64,000 nt of DNA from Anaerolineales bacterium (lineage in GTDB: Bacteria > Chloroflexota > Anaerolineae > Anaerolineales > Villigracilaceae), in contig JACKAV010000002.1 of the NCBI GenBank assembly GCA_020634895.1, positions 1 through 64,000 on the forward strand. The letters run 5' to 3'. Within the stretch, counting starts at the first letter, position 1; each line of letters starts with the position of its first letter. Positions 42,426 through 52,071 of this stretch are shown here, piece by piece. The notes below the pieces were generated by a model that was not told where the DNA came from, did no database searches, and saw only the letters and a program-made list of their open reading frames with translations. Both the position numbers and the translations under genes were made by a program.

Positions 42426-43907
42426 TTATTTTTTCACATTATCTTCAGCAAGTTTGCGCGCAAGTGTAATGGTCGGCTCACTGCCAACGGTATGAAGCAG
42501 CGCCATGTTTGGCGGACGCTGTTCGCCGATGGGGAAACCACAAACCAAGACCACCTGCTGCCCCGGGTTGATGCCGGATTTCAAAAGAACCGCATCGACC
42601 TCAGCAAGCATGTCGTCCATTGTCTTGGCGTACTTAACAAGATACGGCTGCACGCCCCAAAGGAATGTGAGTTGATTGAATGTCTCAGGCTCAGGCGTGA
42701 AAGCAAGGATCTGCTTCGACGGACGCGCCTTCGACATCAACCATGCAGAGCGACCGCGCATGGTGAAGACAGCGACTGCCTGTACTTCGGGATCGCCAGC
42801 CAGCACATTGGACGCGCGCGCCATCGACGCCGCATCACTCTCACCCAAGCCTGCTTTGGCATCATGATGGCTTCCCCACTCTTTGAAATGGGACTCGGCT
42901 TCCGCCACGATGCGCGACATCATTTCAATGGCAAGCGCGGGATATTCACCCGAAGCCGTTTCAGCGGACAGCATGACTGCGTCCGTGCCGTCGAACACGG
43001 CATTGGCAACATCGGATGCCTCCGCGCGCGTGGGCAGCGGATTTTGGATCATCGACTCGAGCATTTGTGTTGCAGTAATCACCAATTTGGCACGGGCATT
43101 TGCAGCCTGAATGATCAACTTCTGCAAAGGCGGAACCTGCTCGGGAGGGAGTTCCACGCCCAAATCGCCGCGCGCCACCATGACGCCATCGACCACATCC
43201 AATATTTCTTCCAACTCATCGAGCGCTTCGGGCTTTTCCAATTTGGCAATCAAAAGAGGCTCAGGCTTGCCCGCAGAATATTCATGAATGGCGGCGCGCA
43301 CTTCCCGTACATCTGCCGCACTGCGGACGAACGATATGGCAACCGCATCCACGCCCTGTGAAATGCCAAATGCAAGATCGGCTTTATCTTTGGAGGTAAA
43401 ACCGGCAATGCGAAGTTTCACACCGGGAAGGTTGATTCCCTTATGCGAAGAGAGCGCGCCGCCAACAAGAACCGTTGCGTGGACGACCCTGCCCTCTGCC
43501 GAGGTGACTTCCAGTTTAAGGCGACCATCGTCCATGAGAAGCATGTCGCCTTTTTGAACCGCATCGAACAACTCGCGGAAATCCACAGGGATCAACTGAC
43601 ATCCATTCGCAGGCTTCTCATCATTCGTGGCATATAAACAAACTTCCTCACCCACCGAGAGTTGAAGAGGCGCTTCCAACCTGCCGACGCGGATCTTCGG
43701 TCCCTGCAAGTCTTGAAGAATCCCAACGGGCATAGCGAGCCGACTGGAGACTTCTCGTATTCTGGCTACGCGCACCTTATGCTGTTCGTGTGTACCGTGA
43801 GAAAAATTCAGGCGTGCAACATTCATCCCCGCCTTGATCAAAGAATCCAGAGCCTGTTCCGAATCGGAGGCAGGTCCAATCGTGGCTACAATTTTTGCGT
43901 TACGCAT
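42426..43907 (-). CDS. pyk: pyruvate kinase
   Basis: The 493-residue enzyme makes pyruvate and ATP from phosphoenolpyruvate. It has AKIVATIGPASDSEQ, MNVARLNFSHGTHEQH, LQDLQGPKIRVG and LIAKLEKPEALDELEEIL. MVARGDLGVELP and KLVITATQMLESM follow, with TRAEASDVANAVFDGTDAVMLSAETASG then a C-terminal domain ending in GSEPTITLARKL. It is transcribed alone. Confidence 0.97.
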   Translation of the reverse strand: MRNAKIVATIGPASDSEQALDSLIKAGMNVARLNFSHGTHEQHKVRVARIREVSSRLAMPVGILQDLQGPKIRVGRLEAPLQLSVGEEVCLYATNDEKPANGCQLIPVDFRELFDAVQKGDMLLMDDGRLKLEVTSAEGRVVHATVLVGGALSSHKGINLPGVKLRIAGFTSKDKADLAFGISQGVDAVAISFVRSAADVREVRAAIHEYSAGKPEPLLIAKLEKPEALDELEEILDVVDGVMVARGDLGVELPPEQVPPLQKLIIQAANARAKLVITATQMLESMIQNPLPTRAEASDVANAVFDGTDAVMLSAETASGEYPALAIEMMSRIVAEAESHFKEWGSHHDAKAGLGESDAASMARASNVLAGDPEVQAVAVFTMRGRSAWLMSKARPSKQILAFTPEPETFNQLTFLWGVQPYLVKYAKTMDDMLAEVDAVLLKSGINPGQQVVLVCGFPIGEQRPPNMALLHTVGSEPTITLARKLAEDNVKK

Positions 43908-44061
43908 TTTATGTTCCTATGAATAATGAATTTGTTCTGCGCAGATAATTACAAGCGCAACCCTGTCAATAACGGCAGAGATAATTTTTCAAAACGCCCC
44001 GATAATAAGGTAGAAAACCAAAGAATGTCAAGCGGGACAGATTATTACCAAGTTAACAAAA

Positions 44062-44100
44062 AAACGGACGCGGAGTTACGGGCATCTCCACGTCCGTTCC
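44062..44100 (-). terminator. Rho-independent terminator of the CoA-transferase operon
   Basis: Read on the minus strand, the stem AACGGACGTGGAG/CTCCGCGTCCGTT is followed by a run of seven T, 13 nt after the stop codon of the CoA-transferase gene. Confidence 0.88.
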
Positions 44101-44112
44101 ATTATATCGTTT

Positions 44113-45423
44113 CTACAGGTAATGGAGTTCTTTTGCCTGCTTCTCCAATTCGTCATGGAATTGGGGATTGGCAACCTTGATCAACGCCTGCGCCCGCTGA
44201 CGGATGGTCTTGCCATACAGGTCGGCAATACCGTATTCTGTCACCACATAGCGGATATGGTTGCGGGTCGTCACAACACCTGCGCCGGGTTTGAGCATGG
44301 CAGTGATCTTGCTCACCGCAGTCCCATCGCGCATGACGGCTGTACTTGGCAGGGCAATGATCGGAACGCCGCCCTTCGAACGTGACGCGCCATAGATGAA
44401 GTCCAACTGTCCGCCAACGCCGCTGTAAAGTTTTGGTCCGATACTGTCCGCGCAGATCTGACCGGTGAGGTCAACCTCAATGGCTGAGTTGACGGCAACC
44501 ATCCGCTCGTTTTGGGCGATAATGAACGGATCGTTAACATATTCTGTGGGGTGCATTTCCACCATTGGGTTGTCATTCACCCATTCATAAAGCCTGCCGG
44601 TGCCAAGAATAAAGCCCGCCACGATCTTGCCCGGATGCAGAGTCTTACGAGCGTTCGTAAGCACACCGGCATTGACCAGTTCGATCACGCCGTCAGAGAA
44701 AAGCTCAGTGTGAATCCCCAGATCGCGTTTGTCCATCAGGAATTTCAAAACGGCGTCAGGGATCGAACCAATGCCCAACTGCATCGTCGCCCCATCGGGG
44801 ATTAACGAAGCAACATGACCGGCGATCTGTTTGATGATCTCGGAGTCGCCTTCAGCAGTCATCTTATGTTCTGGAATTGGGTAACTGACCGGCACGATAT
44901 GCGTGAGACGGCTGACATGAATGAATGAGTCACCCAATGTACGCGGCATTTGGTCGTTCACCTCGGCGATGATGATCTTCGCCGATTCTGCCGCGGATTT
45001 GGTCAAACCGACCTCAACACCCAGACTGCAAAACCCGTGCTCGTCCGGCGTTGACACATGGATCAACGCCACATCTACAGGGAGAACACCGCGTTTGAAC
45101 AAAAGCGGAAATTCAGACAGCAGAACTGGGGTAAAGTCCGCGCGACCTTCCTGCACAGCCTTGCGGATATTAGCGCTGATGAACATGGAATTCACCCGCA
45201 GGTGACCTTCCATTTCAGGACCAACATAATCCGCAGCGCCAACGGTCAGCGCCTGACAAATTTCAACGTCATTTAAGTTCGGCGCATATCCAACCAACGC
45301 TGCCAAAAGCTGCTGGGGGACCGATACGTTACCAGTTAAAAAGATGCGGTTACCAGATTTGATCGCCTTGACAGCTTCTTCGGCAGTGGTCACTCGTGAT
45401 TGATAAGTAGCAGCGGGGTTCAT
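44113..45423 (-). CDS. acetyl-CoA hydrolase / 4-hydroxybutyrate CoA-transferase family protein
   Basis: The 436-residue enzyme shows the family pattern: NRIFLTGNVSVPQQLL, DVALIHVSTPDEHGFCSLG, DGATMQLGIGSIPDAVLKFL, GGQLDFIYGASRSKGG and VVTEYGIADLYGKTIRQRA with the catalytic glutamate in TEYG. It transfers CoA between short acids and acetyl-CoA, giving energy from amino-acid fermentation. Its ATG overlaps the stop of alanine dehydrogenase by 1 nt, so the two are coupled. Confidence 0.9.
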   Translation of the reverse strand: MNPAATYQSRVTTAEEAVKAIKSGNRIFLTGNVSVPQQLLAALVGYAPNLNDVEICQALTVGAADYVGPEMEGHLRVNSMFISANIRKAVQEGRADFTPVLLSEFPLLFKRGVLPVDVALIHVSTPDEHGFCSLGVEVGLTKSAAESAKIIIAEVNDQMPRTLGDSFIHVSRLTHIVPVSYPIPEHKMTAEGDSEIIKQIAGHVASLIPDGATMQLGIGSIPDAVLKFLMDKRDLGIHTELFSDGVIELVNAGVLTNARKTLHPGKIVAGFILGTGRLYEWVNDNPMVEMHPTEYVNDPFIIAQNERMVAVNSAIEVDLTGQICADSIGPKLYSGVGGQLDFIYGASRSKGGVPIIALPSTAVMRDGTAVSKITAMLKPGAGVVTTRNHIRYVVTEYGIADLYGKTIRQRAQALIKVANPQFHDELEKQAKELHYL

Positions 45424-46511
45424 TACTTTGCCTCCTCGCCGCCCAAACGAATGAGATTGACCAATTTACCCTGATGCGTATTTACCGCAACTTCGATAGC
45501 CGGGTCTTTTTGGATCATGGCATCGATCCCATTATTGGCGATATCGGCAATAAAAGGAATGGCGGAATTCAGGAATACGTGACTGGCTGTCCGCGCGACC
45601 ACACTGGAAATATTCGGCACACAATAATGGACAGCGTTCTCTTCCACATAAGTCGGGTTGTCGTGCATGGTCGGGCGGGATGTTTCCACACAGCCGCCCT
45701 GGTCGATGCTGACATCAATGATGACCGAACGGGCTTTCATGGCTCGCACCATTTCGCGTGAAACGAGAACCGGAGCACGTTGTCCGCTGATAAGCACAGC
45801 GCCAACCAAAACATCGGCAAAGGCGGCTACGCGCTCGATGTTACGCTTGGTCGCCATCATCGTGACCACGCCCGGCACACGTTCCGCAATATTTTCCAAG
45901 GCGACCATGCTTTTGTCCAATACGGTAACGTGAGCGCCAGCTTTATGCAGCGCGCGCGCAGCGGACGTCCCCACAGTGCCGCCGCCCAAGATAACCACCT
46001 CCGCTGGCGGCACTCCTGGAACACCACTCAGCAAAATACCCTTGCCGCCGCTGTTCGTTTGCAGCAAACGCGCAGCGATCTGAGAAACCATTGCACCGCA
46101 GATCAAGCTGAACGGACGTAGAACAGGAAGTCCGCCGGATGCATCTTTGATCTGTTCGTAGGCAAGCGCCGTAATCTTCTTTTCCAGCAACAGGTCGATC
46201 TGGTCCTGCGAACTGGACGCAAGGTGCAAAAATCCAGCCAGAATTGCGCCATCCTGCAGCCATTCCAATTCCTGCTTCAGCGGACGCGAGATCTTCAATA
46301 AAAAGTCTGCACGTCCAAAAACTTCCTGGGGGGAAAAGGCGATTCGCGCCCCAGCCCGCTCGTAATCCTGGTCCTTGAAACCAGCCCCCATCCCCGCCTC
46401 ATGCTCGACGAAGACCTGATGCCCAAAATGGGTCAGGATTTCAACCCCAGCCGGGGATAACCCAACCCGATATTCAAAGGGTCGGCTTTCTTTTGGAATT
46501 CCTATGTACAT
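45423..46511 (-). CDS. ald: alanine dehydrogenase
   Basis: The 362-residue enzyme interconverts alanine with pyruvate, ammonia and NADH. It has IGIPKESRPFEYRVGLSPAG at the N-terminus, the GAGFKDQDYERAGARI stretch, the Rossmann motif VVILGGGTVGTSAARALHKAGAHVTVLDKS and DVSIDQGGCVETSRPT. It is upstream of the CoA-transferase gene in the same transcript. Confidence 0.95.
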   Translation of the reverse strand: MYIGIPKESRPFEYRVGLSPAGVEILTHFGHQVFVEHEAGMGAGFKDQDYERAGARIAFSPQEVFGRADFLLKISRPLKQELEWLQDGAILAGFLHLASSSQDQIDLLLEKKITALAYEQIKDASGGLPVLRPFSLICGAMVSQIAARLLQTNSGGKGILLSGVPGVPPAEVVILGGGTVGTSAARALHKAGAHVTVLDKSMVALENIAERVPGVVTMMATKRNIERVAAFADVLVGAVLISGQRAPVLVSREMVRAMKARSVIIDVSIDQGGCVETSRPTMHDNPTYVEENAVHYCVPNISSVVARTASHVFLNSAIPFIADIANNGIDAMIQKDPAIEVAVNTHQGKLVNLIRLGGEEAK

Positions 46512-46532
46512 CGTACCTCCATAATAACAATG

Positions 46533-46563
46533 AAACCTCCGAATTCATTAAACTCGGAGGTTT
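46533..46563 (-). terminator. hairpin between ornithine aminotransferase and alanine dehydrogenase
   Basis: The inverted repeat AAACCTCCGA/TCGGAGGTTT with an 11-base loop lies 7 nt after the aminotransferase stop. The minus-strand T-run is interrupted (TTTCATTGTT), so termination may be partial. Confidence 0.6.
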
Positions 46564-46569
46564 TAAAAT

Positions 46570-47772
46570 TTACGGCATATTGAGCGTTTCGCGGATAATG
46601 GGAAGCGCCCAATCTATCGTTTCCTTTTCGATCACAAGCGGCGGAGCAAAACGGATGACATTGTCATGCGTTTCCTTGGCAAGGATGCCTCTGCTCTTCA
46701 GCGTCTCACAAAAACGACGCGCGCCGCCTGCTTCCGGTTTCAATTCCACAGCAATGAGCAATCCTTTACCGCGCACCTCTTTAATATGCGGGCTGGGAAT
46801 CTCACTCAACTGTTCAACAAAATACTCTCCCATTTTTTCGGCGCGCTCTGCGAGCTTTTCTTCACGCAACACACGCAGGGATGCACGTGCCACAGCCGCA
46901 GCCAGCGGATTTCCGCCAAAGGTTGAGCCGTGTTCACCGGGAGCAAATAGACCGAGAATCGGTTCGTCCGCTAAAACGGCGGAGACGGGATAAAAGCCTC
47001 CAGAGAGGGCTTTCCCCACGACCACAACGTCAGGGCGGACATCTTCATGATGGGCAGCGAACAACTTCCCGGTCCGGCAAAGACCCGTTTGAATTTCATC
47101 CGCAACAAGCAGGACGTTATTCTTTTTGCAGATGTCCGCAACTTTCTTTAAGTATCCATCAGGCGGAATGATAACGCCCGCTTCCCCTTGAATCGGCTCC
47201 AGCATAACAGCCGCGGTATTGGGCGTAATCGCCTTCTCGATGGCATCGGCGTCGCCGTATTTGACGACGACAAACCCCGGTGTGAAGGGACCGAAATCAT
47301 CGCGGTAAAGCGGTTCCGTGGAAAACGAAATGATGGTGACTGTGCGTCCGTGGAAGTTATTGCCAGCCACGATGATCTCTGCCTGATGGCGCGGCACTTT
47401 CTTGACCTGATACGCCCATTTGCGGACAAGCTTGATCGCAGTCTCGACAGCTTCTGCGCCGGAGTTCATCGGCAAAGACATATCGTAGCCGGTCATCTCG
47501 GAAAGTTCCTTATACAAAAGCGGAAGTTGGTCGTTGCGGAAAGCGCGTGAAGTTAGGGTGACCTTCTTCGCCTGCTCCAAAAGCGCCTTGAGTATCTCGG
47601 GGTGGACATGTCCCTGATTGACAGCCGAATAAGCGGAAAGACAATCGAGATAGCGGTTGCCGTCCACATCGTAGACCCAGACCCCTTCCGCCTTTTCGAT
47701 GACAACGTCCAAAGGATGGTAATTATGCGCGCCGTATTGTTCTTCGATCTTGATAAAGTCTTGTGTGTTCAT
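46570..47772 (-). CDS. rocD: ornithine aminotransferase
   Basis: The 400-residue class III aminotransferase has EEQYGAHNYHPLDVVIEKAEG, LPMNSGAEAVETAIKLVRKW, NNFHGRTVTIISFS, VADEIQTGLCRTGK and the PLP lysine in VVVGKALSGGFYPVSA, all typical of ornithine-oxo-acid transaminase. It converts ornithine and 2-oxoglutarate to glutamate semialdehyde and glutamate. It follows argF by 23 nt in the same direction. Confidence 0.94.
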   Translation of the reverse strand: MNTQDFIKIEEQYGAHNYHPLDVVIEKAEGVWVYDVDGNRYLDCLSAYSAVNQGHVHPEILKALLEQAKKVTLTSRAFRNDQLPLLYKELSEMTGYDMSLPMNSGAEAVETAIKLVRKWAYQVKKVPRHQAEIIVAGNNFHGRTVTIISFSTEPLYRDDFGPFTPGFVVVKYGDADAIEKAITPNTAAVMLEPIQGEAGVIIPPDGYLKKVADICKKNNVLLVADEIQTGLCRTGKLFAAHHEDVRPDVVVVGKALSGGFYPVSAVLADEPILGLFAPGEHGSTFGGNPLAAAVARASLRVLREEKLAERAEKMGEYFVEQLSEIPSPHIKEVRGKGLLIAVELKPEAGGARRFCETLKSRGILAKETHDNVIRFAPPLVIEKETIDWALPIIRETLNMP

Positions 47773-47795
47773 TTAATATCCTAAAGAAAATTTGA

Positions 47796-48722
47796 TTACG
47801 CGACGTCAAACAAACGAGCCAGAATTGCCTTCTGGGCATGCAAGCGGTTATGCGCCTGCGGGAAGATCACCGAATGCGGACCGTCCGCTACATCGTCGGT
47901 CAATTCCTGATTACGATGCGCAGGCAGACAATGCATCACGATCACATCCTTATCCGCCTCACTGACCAGTTTGGCGTTGACCTGATAAGGCGGGAAGACT
48001 TTCTCGCGTTTGGCAGTTTCTTCCTCCTGCCCCATGCTGGTCCATGTGTCGGTATAAATGACCTGTGCCTTCTTCACCGCTTCGTGCGGATCGCGCAGGA
48101 AGGTCAACTTGCTTTTGGATTTTTTCGCGATCTTCTGAGCGACTTCAACTGCTTTCGGGTCGAGGTCGTAACCTTCAGGGCTGGCAAGTGTAAAGTTCCA
48201 GCCAAGAAGCGCGGAGACGTGCATCAACGAAACCGCCACGTTGTTGCCGTCGCCGACATAACTGACATTTAAACCCTTTGATTTCATGCCGAACTTCTCG
48301 ACGATGGTCAACGCGTCAGCCATGCCCTGGCAGGGATGGTTGTAATCGCTCAAACCGTTCACCACGGGGATTTCAGACCATTTCGCCAATTCCAAAACAT
48401 GGGCATGGTCGAAAACGCGCGCCATCAGCCCATCCACGTAACCGGAAAGCACACGAGCCACATCCGCAATGGATTCGCGTTTGCCCAAACCGATCTCATT
48501 GGGAGAAAGATACAACGCGTCTCCGCCGCAATGACGCATCGCCATATCGAAGGATACGCGCGTACGCAGGCTTGGCTTCTGGAAGATCATTCCCAGCACC
48601 TTGCCTTTGAAAATCTTTTTATTGCCTTTTTTGAAATGCTGCTTCTTTAATTTAATGGCTAGATCGAGCAAGTCTTTTATCTCACTCGATGAAAAATCAG
48701 AAATCGCAATAAAGTCTTTCAT
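47796..48722 (-). CDS. argF: ornithine carbamoyltransferase
   Basis: The 308-residue enzyme has MIFQKPSLRTRVSFDMAMRHCGG (carbamoyl-phosphate loop SLRTR), DHAHVLELAKWSEIPVVNGLSDYNHPCQGMADALT, NVSYVGDGNNVAVSL and VIMHCLPAHRNQELTDDV (HCLP motif). It makes citrulline from ornithine and carbamoyl phosphate. With the adjacent aminotransferase it sits at the ornithine branch point, so the pair may serve arginine breakdown or synthesis. Confidence 0.95.
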   Translation of the reverse strand: MKDFIAISDFSSSEIKDLLDLAIKLKKQHFKKGNKKIFKGKVLGMIFQKPSLRTRVSFDMAMRHCGGDALYLSPNEIGLGKRESIADVARVLSGYVDGLMARVFDHAHVLELAKWSEIPVVNGLSDYNHPCQGMADALTIVEKFGMKSKGLNVSYVGDGNNVAVSLMHVSALLGWNFTLASPEGYDLDPKAVEVAQKIAKKSKSKLTFLRDPHEAVKKAQVIYTDTWTSMGQEEETAKREKVFPPYQVNAKLVSEADKDVIVMHCLPAHRNQELTDDVADGPHSVIFPQAHNRLHAQKAILARLFDVA

Positions 48723-48800
48723 ATTTTCTCCTTGGTCAAAAGTATATCTTTTTTAGCCTGTTTTGCCACGTCTCATGCATCACGCAATAGGCATGACAAA

Positions 48801-49703
48801 TTACGTACCGCGCCCCTTCTTCCAATAACGCATCAACCCATCGGCGCTCATCGCAACCGGGTTCGCAAGCGAATACGCGCGGACAACATCCTCGCTTAGC
48901 TCTTTCACGCTGGCTTCCTCCTGCATCCACAGCGTAAACTCGTCGCGCAGTTCCTCAATGGATGGGTCGCGCTGCATCACTTTTTCAAGCCATTTTTCCA
49001 TAGCAGCCAGAGTTTTATCCAACTCGCCCAACTGCCAGCTTGCATCGTCAAATACGCCAAAATGGGTCGGAGCAATTCGTGAAAACTTCATTCCACGCAG
49101 GCGCTTCAAACTTTCGCGCCAGCGCCCAAAATGGAGTTCCGGCGGCGGCATCGGCGCGCGCAGATACAAATACCCAGGGATACGGACGCCGCCCACATCG
49201 CCGCTGAAACAAATATCCTCAAAGATATAAGCATAATGATGTTCAGCATGCCCCGGCGTGTGGACTGGCAAAAAGTGCAAATTGCCGATGACGATCTCCT
49301 CCGCATCATTCGGGACTGTGAGCTGACTCGCCACTACGGGCAGGAACTCACCCCAAAGCTGGTCCATCCGATCGCCGTAGATGCGCGTGGCACTGGCGAT
49401 CAATTTCTCCGGGTTCAACATGTGCGGAGCGCCAATGGGATGTACGTAGATCTCAGCGCCCTGACGCGAGAGCCAGCCAGCCGCACCGGCATGATCCAAA
49501 TGAATATGCGTCAGCAGGACGTGAGTCACATCACGGGGAGATAAGCCTTCTTCCGCCAGACCAGCTTCAAGTCCCGCAAGAGTCGAGCCGGGTCCAGATT
49601 CGATCAAGACAACGGCGTCGCCCTGTCGTATCAAGTAGGAGGCGATCGCCTGAGTCTTCCCCTGAAAATTTAAGTCGATTGTACGTATGCGGGTGTTTGC
49701 CAT
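48801..49703 (-). CDS. MBL-fold metallo-hydrolase
   Basis: The 300-residue protein has the metal site THVLLTHIHLDHAGAAGWLSR (HxHxDH), then LHFLPVHTPGHAEHHYAYIF and ICFSGDVGGVR, and a final histidine in RIAPTHFGVFDDA. It resembles glyoxalase II-like or lactonase-like hydrolases; the substrate is unknown. A C-terminal helical domain of about 90 residues is present. Its start overlaps the DUF58 gene by 34 nt. Confidence 0.9.
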   Translation of the reverse strand: MANTRIRTIDLNFQGKTQAIASYLIRQGDAVVLIESGPGSTLAGLEAGLAEEGLSPRDVTHVLLTHIHLDHAGAAGWLSRQGAEIYVHPIGAPHMLNPEKLIASATRIYGDRMDQLWGEFLPVVASQLTVPNDAEEIVIGNLHFLPVHTPGHAEHHYAYIFEDICFSGDVGGVRIPGYLYLRAPMPPPELHFGRWRESLKRLRGMKFSRIAPTHFGVFDDASWQLGELDKTLAAMEKWLEKVMQRDPSIEELRDEFTLWMQEEASVKELSEDVVRAYSLANPVAMSADGLMRYWKKGRGT

Positions 49704-50989
49704 AAATTCATTTCCTGAAGCCTGATATCGGCGGATAGCACCGAAAGGGATTGAGATAGATTGTCATCGCATGAGACGGGAATAACGGGCACGCGGCGTT
49801 CATGAAGAGAGTCTATCAACTTTTGTGTGCCAGATGGCCCGCCGAACGATTTTGAATCTAACAAAACCACAACCGGAGCGAGATAACGAAGCAACAAATC
49901 ATCGACGGCTTGCAAAAGATCTGGTCGGGTTGTAGGCGTAATGAGAATTGCGGTAGAACCTTGCGGCAGCAAAGCAGCCTGCGTAGCGACAAGACCCGCC
50001 AGCGACAAATATGCGTCTGCCTCGAGGAAGGCAAGCGTTTCGAGAATCTTCGCCTCCTGCCTTTCGCTGCGGTCTGCCGGAAGCACCGTTAGGGTTTGTC
50101 CGGTGCTGGCAAGCCCAACCGCCCGCCGTTGACCAATGAAATAATGCGCAAGCGACGCGGCAATGCTGACGGAATATTCAAATGTAGAAGGAGGCAGTGT
50201 GATCTTGGGGCGCCTGACCAAAAGTAAATTTTGTGGATGCGCTATTCCTTCTTCAGTGCGCTTTTGGTAATGAATCACCTTTTGAGCATCAAGATAGATC
50301 CATATCTCTGCCTGCGGGTCCTGCTCGAATTCCTTCACCATCAGGTGACCTCTCCGCGCGCTCGTGGGCCAGTGAATGCGTTTCATCGCGTCGCCGTGAA
50401 CATATTCGCGAACACCCGAAGCATGCGGCGTGATGTCGAGCGATTTTTTCCGAATGACCTGCCCGCCGGTCAACAGACCATCTGGAGTTGGGAAGGATTG
50501 TATGGGGTGGATCATCGGGAAAACGATCAAGTTGTCTTTTGCAGGGAATTCTTTTCCCGAGGTAAAAAGCCCAAATGGGTCGCCCGTGGTAATTTTTGTG
50601 GGACCAAGCGAAAAACGCCCGCGGCTGGTCAACCATGTGCGAGCTGTATAACTCCGCGCCTGCCTCCCCCCTACCAAAGTGAATAAACGGGAACCCGCCG
50701 CAAATGGAATCGGCGATCTGTTGGTGATCTCAACCCACGGAGCAGGCAGCCTGCCGCGGCTCATTAACTTGTAATTTTCTTCAAAGACATCGCCGACATT
50801 AGCGCGAAACTCACGGGCACTTCGTTCAAAAACAAAACCTCTTGCCACCCAATGAGTCCAAATCCACGCGGCAATGGTCAGTAATAATGCGCTGTAAAAA
50901 AAGCGCGAGAAGATTACCGCACCGTTGACCAAAATGCCGATCAGCCCGACCACGAACATCACGGCGATGAAGATTCGTCCGGCTTTCAT
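49670..50989 (-). CDS. DUF58-domain protein
   Basis: The 439-residue protein has two N-terminal membrane segments (residues 5-45). A beta-rich region follows, then the DUF58 signature TPHASGVREYVHGDAMKRIHWPTSARRGHLMVKEFEQDP, then a von Willebrand A-like fold. DUF58 proteins pair with MoxR ATPases; that gene lies 3 nt upstream. The pair probably assists assembly or export of an unknown partner. Confidence 0.9.
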   Translation of the reverse strand: MKAGRIFIAVMFVVGLIGILVNGAVIFSRFFYSALLLTIAAWIWTHWVARGFVFERSAREFRANVGDVFEENYKLMSRGRLPAPWVEITNRSPIPFAAGSRLFTLVGGRQARSYTARTWLTSRGRFSLGPTKITTGDPFGLFTSGKEFPAKDNLIVFPMIHPIQSFPTPDGLLTGGQVIRKKSLDITPHASGVREYVHGDAMKRIHWPTSARRGHLMVKEFEQDPQAEIWIYLDAQKVIHYQKRTEEGIAHPQNLLLVRRPKITLPPSTFEYSVSIAASLAHYFIGQRRAVGLASTGQTLTVLPADRSERQEAKILETLAFLEADAYLSLAGLVATQAALLPQGSTAILITPTTRPDLLQAVDDLLLRYLAPVVVLLDSKSFGGPSGTQKLIDSLHERRVPVIPVSCDDNLSQSLSVLSADIRLQEMNLWQTPAYVQST

Positions 50990-50991
50990 CG

Positions 50992-51957
50992 CTATTGATC
51001 CTGTGCAGAAGCCTCGAAAGAGCCTCCAGGCACCGGAGTGGACAGAACGATCTCCTGCACGATCTTGTCGGAACTGACGTCTCGCAAACGGGCAGCCGCA
51101 CTGACGATGATGCGATGCGCCAGAACCGCTACTGCCAACGCCTTTATGTCGTCCGGCAATACGTGATCGCGTCCATATAAAGCGGCGCGCGCCTGCCCAG
51201 CACGGGCGAGGAATAAACTTCCGCGCGGGCTGGCACCCAAATACACATCCTGACTATTACGCGTCCGAATGCATAATTCGACAATATACCTTTTCACAGC
51301 ATTGGAAAGATAGACCTGCTTCACCGCCTCACTCATCGCCAGTACTTCATCTCCATTCACAACGGGAGATACAGTTGTAAGTGGATGCAACAATTTTTGG
51401 TCGTCCATGATGCGGATCTCATCGCTGATGCTTGGGTACCCGAGGCGCATCCGCAGCAGGAAACGATCCAATTGCGCTTCGGGCAGCGGAAATGTCCCTT
51501 CATATTCGATCGGGTTCTGCGTGGCAAGCACAATAAAAGGCTTCGGCATCGGATGCGTCACCCCATCGACGGTAGCCTGGCGTTCCTCCATCACTTCCAA
51601 TAAAGCCGCCTGCGTCTTTGGCGTTGCGCGGTTGATCTCATCCGCAAGGATGACCTGTCCAATAATGGGTCCTGGACGAAATTCGAATTCATTCTTCTGC
51701 TGGTTGTAGATCGACACCCCCGTCACATCACTGGGAAGCATATCCGGCGTAAATTGGATGCGGTTAAAAACGCAATCCAAAGAACGCGCCAGACTCCGCG
51801 CCAGCATGGTCTTTCCCACGCCGGGGACATCCTCGATAAGAATGTGTCCCTGACACAATAAACCGACCACAACCAACTCAAGGGACTGGCGCTTCCCCAC
51901 GATCACTTTCTCCAAACTGCTCATTACACTTTCGCCAAACGCTTTGACATCCGCCAT
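50992..51957 (-). CDS. MoxR-family AAA+ ATPase
   Basis: From the ATG at 51957 (MADVKAFGESVMSSLEKVIVGK) the protein has 321 residues. Walker A is LIEDVPGVGKTMLARSLA, Walker B is QVILADEINRATPKTQAALLEVMEE, and sensor 1 is VLATQNPIEYEGTFPLPEAQLDRF. MoxR ATPases act as chaperones with DUF58/VWA proteins. A TTG 51 nt upstream could extend it, but that lies close to the terminator of the upstream gene and lacks a ribosome-binding site. Confidence 0.93.
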   Translation of the reverse strand: MADVKAFGESVMSSLEKVIVGKRQSLELVVVGLLCQGHILIEDVPGVGKTMLARSLARSLDCVFNRIQFTPDMLPSDVTGVSIYNQQKNEFEFRPGPIIGQVILADEINRATPKTQAALLEVMEERQATVDGVTHPMPKPFIVLATQNPIEYEGTFPLPEAQLDRFLLRMRLGYPSISDEIRIMDDQKLLHPLTTVSPVVNGDEVLAMSEAVKQVYLSNAVKRYIVELCIRTRNSQDVYLGASPRGSLFLARAGQARAALYGRDHVLPDDIKALAVAVLAHRIIVSAAARLRDVSSDKIVQEIVLSTPVPGGSFEASAQDQ

Positions 51958-52023
51958 CGATAAAGGAATCCTTTCAAAGAAAGATGGTTGGATTCTATCA
52001 TGTGCCAAACAGGGATAGCAACA

Positions 52024-52060
52024 AAAAATCCCGCCCTTTGGTAGGGGGCGGGATTTTTTT
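52024..52060 (-). terminator. Rho-independent terminator after hppA
   Basis: The stem AAATCCCGCCC with GGGCGGGATTT, flanked by A- and T-runs on both strands, lies between the hppA stop and moxR. It should separate the two transcripts. Confidence 0.92.
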
Positions 52061-52071
52061 TACTACACAAA

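Noticed and set aside
48736..48930. Short open frame downstream of the MBL-fold gene
   Set aside because: It overlaps the end of that gene in another frame and has no ribosome-binding site or recognisable content.
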